DNA from: an uncultured Saprospiraceae bacterium
GTDB taxonomy: Bacteria > Bacteroidota > Bacteroidia > Chitinophagales > Saprospiraceae
Length of the DNA stretch: 35,524 nt
Direction of reading: 5' to 3'
Assembly: GCA_937922815.1 (NCBI GenBank)
Contig: CALAJP010000302.1
Coordinates: forward strand, 1 to 35,524
The notes beneath the pieces were generated by a model. It was given only the letters and a program-made list of their open reading frames with translations. It was not told the DNA's origin and searched no databases. Positions 1 through 8,017 of this stretch are shown here, one piece after another (the stretch's first letter is position 1; the number at the start of each line of letters is the position of its first letter). Both the position numbers and the translations under genes were made by a program.

Positions 1-79
1 ACATTTTACATACCCTAAACAAAGATTCTTTGCTGAGTTCTAATTGTTCTAAACACTTATTTTCTAAATCGTTTTCCAT
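1..79 (-). CDS. 5' end of a gene cut by the window edge; possible ECF sigma factor
   Basis: An open frame starts with ATG at 79 on the minus strand and runs without a stop to the window edge, giving 26 residues. The text includes ELSKESLFRVCKM, which resembles the start of sigma-70 region 2 in small ECF sigma factors, where a Leu-Phe-Arg-Val/Ile-Cys helix is common. That is weak evidence from a short fragment, so it could equally be an unrelated protein. It lies 104 bases downstream of the large repeat protein on the same strand, and I see no clear terminator between them. Confidence 0.35.
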   Translation of the reverse strand, partial: MENDLENKCLEQLELSKESLFRVCKM

Positions 80-183
80 CTTCAAACCTGTCTTTATCTA
101 TATTAGTACACATTTGATTGGAAATATGACAGTAAGGAAAATTTATTTTCTCACAAAAAAACAAATTTCTATTGTGGTTCATT

Positions 184-3100
184 TTATCTGACCAGTAAAA
201 CATCGCCTTTATAGACCTTGTGGCGACCATCTAAAGTACGAACTTGTAATAAATATATAAACGGAGCAGGTCGCAGTTCATAACCTTTGTATGTTCCGTC
301 CCAGCCTATTCTACTACTTGACGAATGCATGTTTGTTTGTTTGAAAATCGCTTCGCCCCATCGGTCGAAGATTACAAAAGCTTCAACAAGTCCTTCTCCA
401 TCACCAGAAAAAATAGGTTTAAATATGTCATTTTCTCCATCTGAATTGGGTGAAAATGCATTCGGCAAAATAACATTTAAGTCAGGTATCACCTCTAAAG
501 AAAGCTCGTCTTCTGCCTTGCAACCGAGTGTATCATACACCACAACAGTATAAGTAACATCTTCGGTGGGCTGTACTATATTTTGTAAGCAAGTGTCGCA
601 AGGAACTTCGCCAAACCATCTAACAGAATCAATTTCACGTTGATTTCTACTGACTTCTAAGTCTAAAACAAAATTATCGCCTACCAATAGCCTACCTGTT
701 TCTTCTGAATTTAAAATATCGATTTCTAATGCTTCAGGCTTCGTAAGTAAAACCGTGCTTTCGAATTCACAACCCAAGGCATCTTTAATAACCAAATCGT
801 ACTCTCCTGAAAATAGTCCGTCAAATTCAGGGTCTTTTTGGAATGTTTCTCCGCCGTTGTTCGAGAAAAACACCTCTCCGTTTAGCTGATGAAAATTCTT
901 AAAAGTGACTAGACCATCACCTTCTCCAAAGCAACTCGGGTCTTTACCTTCCACCAAAGGAACAAATTTTAATTTAGGAGGAACTATTGAAGTAACCGTC
1001 ACAGGACATTCGTTAACATCTTTACCTTTTACGGTATATTCTCCAGATTCGCTTACCGTAATTATATTTTGAGTTTCGCCCGTAGACCAAATAGGTTCTG
1101 TAATTCCTTGAACCGTCAAATCAACATCTACACCTTCGCAAAGAATAGCTGAAGATTTATCAATATAACTGGTATTGTTATTTTTTAATACCTTCACTCG
1201 ATGCTCTGTAACTTTACCGCACGGAACAACATTTTTTTCCTCAAAAATCAAGATAGTATCATTGGCAATTAATAAGCCTTCGTATATATCTCCCTCACAA
1301 ATTTCAGTTTCGACAATCGATTTTTGAACAGGCATCCAACTAAGATTTAAAACCAAATTGCTATCGCAACCATTTTTAGTTTGATAACTAACAATATGTT
1401 TACCTTCTGTTGAATATTTTTTACCTTCAAATTCGTAAAAATCGCCTTCACAGATTTGTTGATTATTTAATTTTTCATAAGAAGTGTGGACTTCAATAAT
1501 AGTAGTTTGTTTATGAATTTCACCTAAACTATTAGTTGTTTCTTCGTAAAAAGTTTGATTTGAATAATAATATTTCCCCTTGAATAGTGCAGAATCGCAA
1601 GCAGAAATAATATTCGTATTTTCAGTATGATTAACTGTTTTATAATTTGTAATTAAAATACTATCGCAGCCCCCCACAGATAATAAGTTCTCAATTATTG
1701 TAGTGTCTCTATCTATAAAAACGCCATTAATAGTAGTATCTGTTATTGTTTGAGTTGTCTCTAATCGATAAGATGGAACCCAATCAAAAGTATGCACAAC
1801 CACAGAATCACAACCTTCTTCCGATTTTAAATTTTCCGTAAAGGTAGAAGCGTCAGTAGCCAAAAACCATTGATTATTAACAAAAATAGAATCGCCTTCA
1901 CATGCACGGTGACTTAACGCAATAGCATTAGGAATGTCAACTGAAAAATTTGTTGTTATTACTTTACTACAATTTCCAAAAGGAATTTCTTCTATAATGG
2001 TAGTATCTCTCGAAATATTAATATTTTGATATTGGTAATCAGCCTCACAAACAAAAATGTCAATAGTTTCTGTTTCCTTTTGAATAACATTAATTTTGGT
2101 CTGAATAATAGAGTCGCAACCTCTAAAAGAAGTTAACTTTTCAACAATTACCGTATCTGATGTAGGGAAGTGCCCTTTATGTCCTTCTCCTAAACAAATT
2201 TCCTCTTCATTTTTAACAAAATATTCCGAATGAACTACAAAAACCGTAGTTATCGTGGAGTCGCAACCTGTTGAAGATTGTAATAGTTCGATAATAGTCG
2301 TATCTCTAATGATGGATTGCCCTTGAAAGTCAACAGAACCACAAGCCTCTATTTCTTCTTTTATTTCGTACTTAGTGTTTACTACTACATTATGAGTTAC
2401 CGTAGAATCACAACTTGTTGAGCTTAATAGGTTTTCGATAATAACAGTATCTAACACAGGCGTAAATCCTAAATAGCTTTCTCCTTCACATATTTGATTA
2501 TTTAGGTTTAAACGATAACTATTATTCACTCTTACATTATGTTGAATAATAGAGTCGCAACCTAAATGAGTACTTAAATTTTGAGTAATAACGGTATCAG
2601 ACAATGGTGTAAATCCAAGGTAAGTTTCCCCCAAACATATCGTCGAATTATTCACTAGACTATAATCAGGCATCACTTTAATCGTAGTTGTTACAGAAGA
2701 ATCACAACCAGATATGGTCTTTAAATCTTCAACAATTACGGTATCTTTTAATATTTCTTGCCCATTAAACCGTACAGAACCACAGCCTTTTATTTCTTCT
2801 TCTAATTCATATTTAGCATTTACTACTACATTATGAGTCACTGTAGAATCGCACCCCGTTGAGGTTAATAAATTTTCGATAATAACGGTATCTAACACAG
2901 GCGTAAATCCTAAATAGCTTTCTCCTTCACATATTTTTGCAGCTATTGCTAAGTCATGAATTTCATTAACAGAAATTGTATTTCTTACAATAGAATCGCA
3001 ACCATTTTGGGCCAAATAATTTTCAACAATTACGGTGTCTCGTGAAATAGATGTTCCATTAAAGTCGTCATTAAAACAAACCGTAAAGGATTTATCAGTA

Positions 3101-4545
3101 ACTACATTATTCAAAACCGTAACTTCATGCCTTATTGTAGAGTCACAGTTAAATGAGTTTTTCAGACTTTCTACCCAAGAAGAATCCTCTGTAAGGGTAA
3201 TTCCATTATAACTTTCTCCTTCACAAATGACAACTGTATTTGTGCTATCAAAAATAGAGTTCACCGTTAAACTCAACGAAACGATAGAGTCGCAGCCAAA
3301 ACTGTTTTGCAAAGTTTGAGAAAATACACCTGTTGTAGAATAATCAATTCCATTCCAAGAATAATCTTCGCCCTCACATATTTCAACTTCAAACGAATCT
3401 TGGTGTGTTGGTAACCAATTCAACTTTAAAGTAACAATCGAATCACATCCATTATCATCTACAAAAGTATAAGTAGTATCCCCTGCTTGGTTAAATTGAA
3501 TTCCCTCAAAAACAAAGACTTCTCCAAAACATTCGTTCAGCTCAACTTCACCTGCTGACCGATGATCTTCGAATATGTGTATAGAGGCAGTATCACTCAA
3601 ATTGAAACAGTTAGTCGCAGAACTATCTGGGCTAAACATATATCGGTACATTCCTGAATGTGACACCTCGGCATTCTCAAGCTTTAACGTATCAGAATTT
3701 TGACCTACAATATCATTCCACGTACCTGCGGATAATTGCTGCCAATGAAACATTCCTCCCGCTTTCTCTAGCCCATTGGTAGTAGCTATCAACATAATAT
3801 CCTCGCCAGAACAAAAGTCTGTTCCATTCGCTACGATATCCAAATCAGGGATGCATTTTCTTAATGAAACGTTATCCACTGCAACATCATGATAGCCAGC
3901 GAAAAAAGCTTCTAATTTATATTCGATAATTATAGAATCAGAACTTACCTCTGGGCTGTAATCATAAAATAAGGTTTGCCAACTACCCGTTAGAGGAATT
4001 TTTTCAAATGTATGTAACTTTTTCCCATTGGCATAAATACCAACATTAGGGTTAATCACGGTTTGACCAAGAAACCTTTGCAAACCTAAAGGGAAAATAT
4101 CTACTGAAATTCGATAAGTACTTAATTCGCAAACATCCAAAATAGTAGTTTCATAAAACTTGGTACTGGCACGTTGAGCATTAATAACCAACATATAGCC
4201 GTTGGGGTCTGGTGAATTATCCTCAACATTATGATGCCAAAAATTATTATGGAATGGAAAATCCCAACCAGAAGTGGTGTTAGTTTTTACAACATTATTA
4301 TCATTGGTAGGCATCCCGTAGACTTGATGTAATCCGAAGCCTTGTTTATTTTTAAGGTATTTTAATGTATCATTTGGAAAAACGACAGTACCAGTCCCAA
4401 ATCCTCCATCAGGAATGAGCTCTTCACCAAACATACCCGAACACTTGTAATTGTTAACGGGAGGTGAGTCGATATAATGGGATTCTTCCGCATGAGCTAG
4501 CACAAAACAGCCCAAGAAGAAGAGGTTAAATACAACCTTTCTCAT
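184..4545 (-). CDS. Giant repeat surface protein with T9SS type B (CHU_C) sorting domain
   Basis: This is a 1453-residue secreted protein. A signal peptide ends near residue 19-20 (HAEE). Residues about 40-232 look like a beta-sandwich, carbohydrate-binding-like module, followed by an Ig-like segment (about 236-325). Then come about 16 repeats of 40-50 residues, most with CEGE/CLGE near the start and GCDS(I/T)(V/I) near the end. After these are another Ig-like stretch, an SprB-like segment (DPSCFGEGDGLVTF...GEYDLVIKDALGC) and a C-terminal domain from about 1352 with NAFSPNSDGENDIF, FDRWGE and GWDGTYKG. That tail is the gliding-motility-associated type B signal for type IX secretion, so the protein is probably exported and held on the cell surface or released. 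An adhesin or matrix role is inference. No T9SS machinery gene is nearby. Repeat units 5-7 and 8-10 are a higher-order duplication. Confidence 0.9.
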   Translation of the reverse strand: MRKVVFNLFFLGCFVLAHAEESHYIDSPPVNNYKCSGMFGEELIPDGGFGTGTVVFPNDTLKYLKNKQGFGLHQVYGMPTNDNNVVKTNTTSGWDFPFHNNFWHHNVEDNSPDPNGYMLVINAQRASTKFYETTILDVCELSTYRISVDIFPLGLQRFLGQTVINPNVGIYANGKKLHTFEKIPLTGSWQTLFYDYSPEVSSDSIIIEYKLEAFFAGYHDVAVDNVSLRKCIPDLDIVANGTDFCSGEDIMLIATTNGLEKAGGMFHWQQLSAGTWNDIVGQNSDTLKLENAEVSHSGMYRYMFSPDSSATNCFNLSDTASIHIFEDHRSAGEVELNECFGEVFVFEGIQFNQAGDTTYTFVDDNGCDSIVTLKLNWLPTHQDSFEVEICEGEDYSWNGIDYSTTGVFSQTLQNSFGCDSIVSLSLTVNSIFDSTNTVVICEGESYNGITLTEDSSWVESLKNSFNCDSTIRHEVTVLNNVVTDKSFTVCFNDDFNGTSISRDTVIVENYLAQNGCDSIVRNTISVNEIHDLAIAAKICEGESYLGFTPVLDTVIIENLLTSTGCDSTVTHNVVVNAKYELEEEIKGCGSVRFNGQEILKDTVIVEDLKTISGCDSSVTTTIKVMPDYSLVNNSTICLGETYLGFTPLSDTVITQNLSTHLGCDSIIQHNVRVNNSYRLNLNNQICEGESYLGFTPVLDTVIIENLLSSTSCDSTVTHNVVVNTKYEIKEEIEACGSVDFQGQSIIRDTTIIELLQSSTGCDSTITTVFVVHSEYFVKNEEEICLGEGHKGHFPTSDTVIVEKLTSFRGCDSIIQTKINVIQKETETIDIFVCEADYQYQNINISRDTTIIEEIPFGNCSKVITTNFSVDIPNAIALSHRACEGDSIFVNNQWFLATDASTFTENLKSEEGCDSVVVHTFDWVPSYRLETTQTITDTTINGVFIDRDTTIIENLLSVGGCDSILITNYKTVNHTENTNIISACDSALFKGKYYYSNQTFYEETTNSLGEIHKQTTIIEVHTSYEKLNNQQICEGDFYEFEGKKYSTEGKHIVSYQTKNGCDSNLVLNLSWMPVQKSIVETEICEGDIYEGLLIANDTILIFEEKNVVPCGKVTEHRVKVLKNNNTSYIDKSSAILCEGVDVDLTVQGITEPIWSTGETQNIITVSESGEYTVKGKDVNECPVTVTSIVPPKLKFVPLVEGKDPSCFGEGDGLVTFKNFHQLNGEVFFSNNGGETFQKDPEFDGLFSGEYDLVIKDALGCEFESTVLLTKPEALEIDILNSEETGRLLVGDNFVLDLEVSRNQREIDSVRWFGEVPCDTCLQNIVQPTEDVTYTVVVYDTLGCKAEDELSLEVIPDLNVILPNAFSPNSDGENDIFKPIFSGDGEGLVEAFVIFDRWGEAIFKQTNMHSSSSRIGWDGTYKGYELRPAPFIYLLQVRTLDGRHKVYKGDVLLVR
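2146..3000 (-). repeat. Higher-order coding repeat inside the surface protein (441-base period)
   Basis: Within the surface protein gene, bases 2447-2495 are identical to 2888-2936, a 49-base match at an offset of 441 bases (147 codons). The similarity continues on both sides with scattered changes. At protein level the unit spans three CDS-type repeats: units 5, 6 and 7 correspond to 8, 9 and 10. The remaining repeats share only the motif pattern, so this block is probably the youngest expansion and a likely site for recombination-driven length change. Boundaries are approximate. Confidence 0.75.
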
Positions 4546-4854
4546 GACACTTCGGTTTTCAAATATGTTTTCTCAGTAGTAAAGTTTAAATACTATCCTA
4601 AAAAAATTGATACAAAAGAAAGCAATCAAAATGTAGTTAGAATAAATCAATTAGACTCTATAAAAGGTATAGCACAAAATGTACCAATTCATTATCGCTT
4701 ATCATAATATGAGAAATAAGTCGTCTTTTTAGCTTTTAAAATTATTTAGATTTACTATTATTGTGACAACTTTTTGAGATGGATTATGTTTGAGTTACAA
4801 AACTAACAATCTTTATCAAGAAAATCCACTTTTTTAAATATTAAAAATAATAAT
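4546..4854. other. Divergent intergenic region between surface protein and bacilliredoxin
   Basis: This 309-base AT-rich region separates two divergent genes and must hold both promoters. On the plus strand there is a good TAnnTTTG box at 4785-4792. On the minus strand I see only near matches (CAAAATGTA, one base too long) near 4627 and 4674. No tRNA, open frame of note or strong hairpin is visible. Confidence 0.5.
4761..4792 (+). promoter_or_regulatory. Candidate Bacteroidota promoter for the bacilliredoxin
   Basis: TATGTTTG at 4785-4792 fits the Bacteroidota -7 consensus TAnnTTTG exactly. TTG at 4761-4763 lies 21 bases upstream, an acceptable but incomplete -33 TTTG element. The predicted transcript start is near 4797, leaving a leader of about 58 bases before the ATG at 4855. 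Confidence 0.5.
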
Positions 4855-5268
4855 ATGTATCCTGCTGAATTGGTTATCCCTATGGCAAAAGATTTAACAG
4901 AATATGGTTTTAAGGGTCTTACTACCGCTAGTGCTGTTGAAGAAATTTTAGATCAAAAAACAGGCACTACGTTATTGGTTATCAATTCTGTATGTGGCTG
5001 TGCTGCTGGAAATGCTAGACCTGGTGCTAAATTAGCTATTACTCATAGTAAAAAGCCCACTAATTGTGTTACTGTTTTTGCTGGTTTCGACAAAGAAGCT
5101 GTAGACAAAAGCCGTGAGTACTTGTTACCATACCCTCCGTCTTCTCCTTGTATTGCTTTGTTTAAGGACGGAAGTTTAGTACATATGCTAGAACGTCAAC
5201 ACATAGAAGGTAGAAGTGCAGACTTGATTGCGGAAAACTTAAAGATGGCATTTGATCAGTTTTGTTAA
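4855..5268 (+). CDS. BrxA/BrxB family bacilliredoxin
   Basis: This 137-residue protein matches the bacilliredoxin (formerly DUF1094, YphP/YqiW) family over its whole length. The redox centre is the CGC motif at residues 47-49 in the context NSVCGCAAGNARPG, which is characteristic of the family. In Firmicutes these thioredoxin-fold proteins remove bacillithiol from S-bacillithiolated proteins; which low-molecular-weight thiol is used here cannot be read from the sequence. The start at MYPAELV matches family N-termini. It is a single gene with its own promoter box upstream and a strong inverted repeat right after its stop, convergent with the sensor kinase gene. It is probably a cytoplasmic oxidative-stress protein. 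Confidence 0.93.
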   Translation: MYPAELVIPMAKDLTEYGFKGLTTASAVEEILDQKTGTTLLVINSVCGCAAGNARPGAKLAITHSKKPTNCVTVFAGFDKEAVDKSREYLLPYPPSSPCIALFKDGSLVHMLERQHIEGRSADLIAENLKMAFDQFC

Positions 5269-5290
5269 AACTACTCCTTAAAAATGTGAC

Positions 5291-5334
5291 ATTAAACCGA
5301 TTGTTGTTTTTTTTTAATTAACAATCGGTTTAAT
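5291..5334. terminator. Inverted repeat between convergent genes, with the T-tract in the loop
   Basis: A perfect 15-bp inverted repeat pairs 5291-5305 with 5320-5334 around a 14-base loop that contains nine consecutive T. It sits between the convergent bacilliredoxin and histidine kinase genes and touches the kinase stop codon, so a bidirectional terminator is likely. Unlike a standard intrinsic terminator, the T-tract on the plus strand lies in the loop, and no T-run follows the stem on either strand. Confidence 0.55.
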
Positions 5335-7481
5335 CATTCGTGAATCAAGACTTTTTGAGTAGAAACTTGTTTGACTTTAAGAGAAATCTCTATTAGAGTT
5401 CCTCCTTTTTCATTACTTAGAACTTGAATATTTCCGTTATACTTTTTGACAATATTACTTACAATAGAGAGTCCTAATCCCGAGCCTTTCGTTTTCCTAA
5501 CGTTTGATAAACGTTTAAAGGGTAGAAAAATTTCTTCTCTCTTTTCTATTGGGATTCCAATACCATTATCAGAAATAGCAATGAATAATTCGCCTTTAAG
5601 ATATTGTACTGTAACATCAATTTCAGGTATTTTGCCCCAAGCACAGTATTTTATGGAATTTTTGAGTAGATTTTGAAAGATACTTACTATTTCAGACTGA
5701 TTACATTCAACATAGAGGTCTTTTACGTTATGATGTAATACTATTTCTTCCGCTAAATATTGAACATTATACTTTGCCAACTCCAGGCAATCCAAAATAT
5801 TAACCTTCTCTAGCTTGCTTTTTTCTTGACTAGTTAAACAATAGCTTAGAAAATCACTTATTAGGTTATTCAAGTAATTCAAAGAAGCATCATTCATTTC
5901 TTTTATTTCGCCTATTACACGCACTGGCATCGAATTTATAACTTCGTAATTCAACGCATACCTTAGATTTCTTAATGGTTCTTGAAAATCATGAGCAAGG
6001 GTAAAAGCAAAGTTTTGTAAAACTTTATTATGCTTTCTTATTGTAACATTTTTATTCAGCAAATCATTATTTAAAAAGCTTAATTTTTGTTGCGATTTTA
6101 ATTTAAATCGATAGAACATAAAGGAATATATTATTATAACTAATAATAATATACTAATGATTACAATAACTAAATACCTTTGTTTAAACACTTGTAAGTC
6201 TTCTTCTTTATTTTTAAGCTCAGTAGCTTGTTCAAAAGTATATGCAACCTCTAAAGAATTTCGCCTTTCAAACTCCTTTTCATAGATTTTATTTAAAACA
6301 TTAGAATAATGCGTAGAATTTTTATAATCACTTAATGAATTGAAATAGTTTACAACCTTTGGAAGCAACCTAGTTGATTCATTAAATGTCAATAATTTAA
6401 TACTTTCATCTAAAGTTGAAATTACTATTTTCAATTCATTCTTATCAAGTGTCTTTAAATTCGACTCAAAAAGAATATTAAGCAACTGAAAGAAGTAATG
6501 ATTATTGGTGATATTTATTTTATTTTGTTTTAAAATCTGGGTAAAATCTCTAAGTATAACTTCATTTCCAAAAGCTAATTCATTTTTTTGTCTAATTAAA
6601 TCAGCTATCATTTTTGAATACCTAAAGTTCTGTTCTATATAGACTATATACTTATACTCTATATTTTCAGCCTTAGCCTTACGTAAAATATCTTCAATTT
6701 TTAATTCTTCAAATAAACAATCAGCCTTTAATTCATTCAATAAGGCTGTAGCTTTATTCGTACCGTACGAATCTTTTAATAAAAAATCTAGTGATAAAAA
6801 AACATACGTCAAGTTTGTAAAGTCATTATTTTTTATACATTTTTTTACATCTAGCAAAAGCTCTCTAAATAATTCATTTTCGAAATTTTGATCTATTTCT
6901 TTATAGGCAAAATCATGCAAATACAAGTTATAATAGTTTAAATATACCTTAGAATGAAAGTCATTAATTAACTCCCTATCTTGTTTTTTAATTTCTGTCA
7001 ATCCTTCAGACAAATATTTAAAACATTTATTATAATATCCTACTTTACCATAGATATATATCACGTAATTTAACACCTTGAGGTAATGCTTACTTTTTTT
7101 ACTAATTTGAACTAAAGAATTAGTTACCTCATCTAGTGTTTGAATATTGATATCTATACCAAAATATGTAAAAAGTATCAATTCTACATGATGAAATATT
7201 TTTTCTTCATTATCAGAATCAATAGCAGATTCTATTTTAAAAAGATGGTAAGAGATTATTTCTGAATAATTCGACAAAACAAATTCTTCACTAACGATAA
7301 GCGAATGATTACAAGAGTCACTACATTCTTTAATGCCTTTCATTTGTTTATACTCTTCCATTGTTTTTTGTCCTTCAACAGAGCTTTGCTGACAAAAAAA
7401 CAAACAACAAACAAGCATTAGTTTTCCAACATCAAGAAATCTAAAAAATGAGCATATGTATGAATTCAAGGAATAATTCAT
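5334..7481 (-). CDS. Membrane sensor histidine kinase with helical extracytoplasmic sensor
   Basis: The protein has 715 residues. A hydrophobic segment at about 20-31 is probably a signal peptide or first membrane helix, followed by about 390 residues rich in alpha-helix that look like degenerate TPR repeats, then a clear transmembrane segment at about 436-456 (YLVIVIISILLLVIIIY). The cytoplasmic part has the H box LAHDFQEPLR with phospho-acceptor His497, the N box NLLKNSIKY (Asn608), the G1 box DNGIGIP (639-643 region), the F box FLPFKRL and the G2 box GSGLGLS (666-672). All catalytic motifs are intact, so it should autophosphorylate. No response regulator, receiver domain or DNA-binding domain is fused or adjacent, so it is an orphan kinase whose partner is elsewhere. 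The signal it senses is unknown. Confidence 0.88.
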   Translation of the reverse strand: MNYSLNSYICSFFRFLDVGKLMLVCCLFFCQQSSVEGQKTMEEYKQMKGIKECSDSCNHSLIVSEEFVLSNYSEIISYHLFKIESAIDSDNEEKIFHHVELILFTYFGIDINIQTLDEVTNSLVQISKKSKHYLKVLNYVIYIYGKVGYYNKCFKYLSEGLTEIKKQDRELINDFHSKVYLNYYNLYLHDFAYKEIDQNFENELFRELLLDVKKCIKNNDFTNLTYVFLSLDFLLKDSYGTNKATALLNELKADCLFEELKIEDILRKAKAENIEYKYIVYIEQNFRYSKMIADLIRQKNELAFGNEVILRDFTQILKQNKINITNNHYFFQLLNILFESNLKTLDKNELKIVISTLDESIKLLTFNESTRLLPKVVNYFNSLSDYKNSTHYSNVLNKIYEKEFERRNSLEVAYTFEQATELKNKEEDLQVFKQRYLVIVIISILLLVIIIYSFMFYRFKLKSQQKLSFLNNDLLNKNVTIRKHNKVLQNFAFTLAHDFQEPLRNLRYALNYEVINSMPVRVIGEIKEMNDASLNYLNNLISDFLSYCLTSQEKSKLEKVNILDCLELAKYNVQYLAEEIVLHHNVKDLYVECNQSEIVSIFQNLLKNSIKYCAWGKIPEIDVTVQYLKGELFIAISDNGIGIPIEKREEIFLPFKRLSNVRKTKGSGLGLSIVSNIVKKYNGNIQVLSNEKGGTLIEISLKVKQVSTQKVLIHE

Positions 7482-7696
7482 GGTTGAATTAACAAGTTTA
7501 TTAAAGTATGATGTTTGAAGATTTGGATGTGTTAAAAAAGATAAGTTTAAAAGACAAGAACTACTGAAGGGTACTTTTTTAGTACGTTTGCGGCATCTAT
7601 TAACTCTCTTATAAGTCCCTAAGTTAATAAATATTATTGATGATTTTTTAATCCTATACTTCTTTAATCAATTAAAACCTCTCGTTTGGTCATAAC

Positions 7697-7714
7697 TATA
7701 GATTCTTATCTATA
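7697..7714. promoter_or_regulatory. Palindrome upstream of feoAB, candidate operator
   Basis: TATAGAT (7697-7703) and ATCTATA (7708-7714) form a perfect 7-bp inverted repeat with a 4-base spacer, about 19 bases upstream of the TAGTTTTG box. The position, near -50 to -33 of the predicted start, suits a repressor or activator site for iron control of feoAB. It does not match the classic Fur box, so the binding protein is unknown. Confidence 0.3.
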
Positions 7715-7732
7715 ACTTTATAGGCTTTTTAG

Positions 7733-7740
7733 TAGTTTTG
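7733..7740 (+). promoter_or_regulatory. Candidate -7 promoter element of feoAB
   Basis: TAGTTTTG fits the TAnnTTTG consensus. Transcription would start near 7746, giving a leader of about 53 bases before the feoA ATG. No TTTG is found at the expected -33 position, which could mean activator dependence. Confidence 0.4.
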
Positions 7741-7798
7741 CATTTTTACCAAACCCAATTTTCAAGATAAATTGTAAATTCAATAACCTTAAATTATT

Positions 7799-8017
7799 AT
7801 GAGGACTGTTTCTCAATTAAAACCTTCTCAATCTATCGAAATAACTAATATTAAAGATAAATCTTTAGCGGTTCAACTGTTTTCGATGGGTATTTTGCCT
7901 GGTAAAAAGATAAAAATGATTAGAAAAAACATACTCAATCGAAGTTGTATAGTAGAAGTTTCAGGAACTCAATACGCATTGAGACATTACGAAGCCACTC
8001 AAATAGAAATTGCATGA
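7799..8017 (+). CDS. feoA: FeoA, small cytoplasmic partner of the FeoB ferrous iron transporter
   Basis: This 72-residue protein has the SH3-like FeoA fold signature: a start close to VSQLKPSQS, the central AVQLFSMGILPGKKIKMIRKN segment read in parts as LFSMGILPG, and a C-terminal YALRHYEATQIEI. FeoA proteins bind or modulate FeoB in the cytoplasm and are needed for ferrous iron uptake. Its TGA stop overlaps the feoB start (ATGA at 8014-8017), so the two are translationally coupled. It is a stand-alone FeoA, whereas some Bacteroidota carry an FeoA-FeoB fusion. Confidence 0.92.
   Translation: MRTVSQLKPSQSIEITNIKDKSLAVQLFSMGILPGKKIKMIRKNILNRSCIVEVSGTQYALRHYEATQIEIA

Larger units (their letters stand above)
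7482..7798. other. Divergent intergenic region between the sensor kinase and feoA
   Basis: This 317-base region has no open frame of note. On the plus strand it holds two TAnnTTTG boxes, TACGTTTG at 7583-7590 and TAGTTTTG at 7733-7740. The second is better placed for feoA. A 7-bp inverted repeat at 7697-7714 lies just upstream of it. No tRNA or riboswitch fold is apparent. Confidence 0.5.

Noticed and set aside
287-553. 88-codon plus-strand frame opposite the surface protein gene
   Set aside because: It is antisense to the well-supported CHU_C domain and has no recognisable content.
1300-3400. Regularly spaced similar DNA segments that look like a repeat array
   Set aside because: They are protein-coding CDS repeats in one continuous frame, not a CRISPR array; spacing and sequence vary with codons.
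7945-8013. Longer FeoB start inside feoA
   Set aside because: The 23 extra residues have no family match, while ATG at 8014 gives the standard start before the G1 motif and an ATGA overlap.
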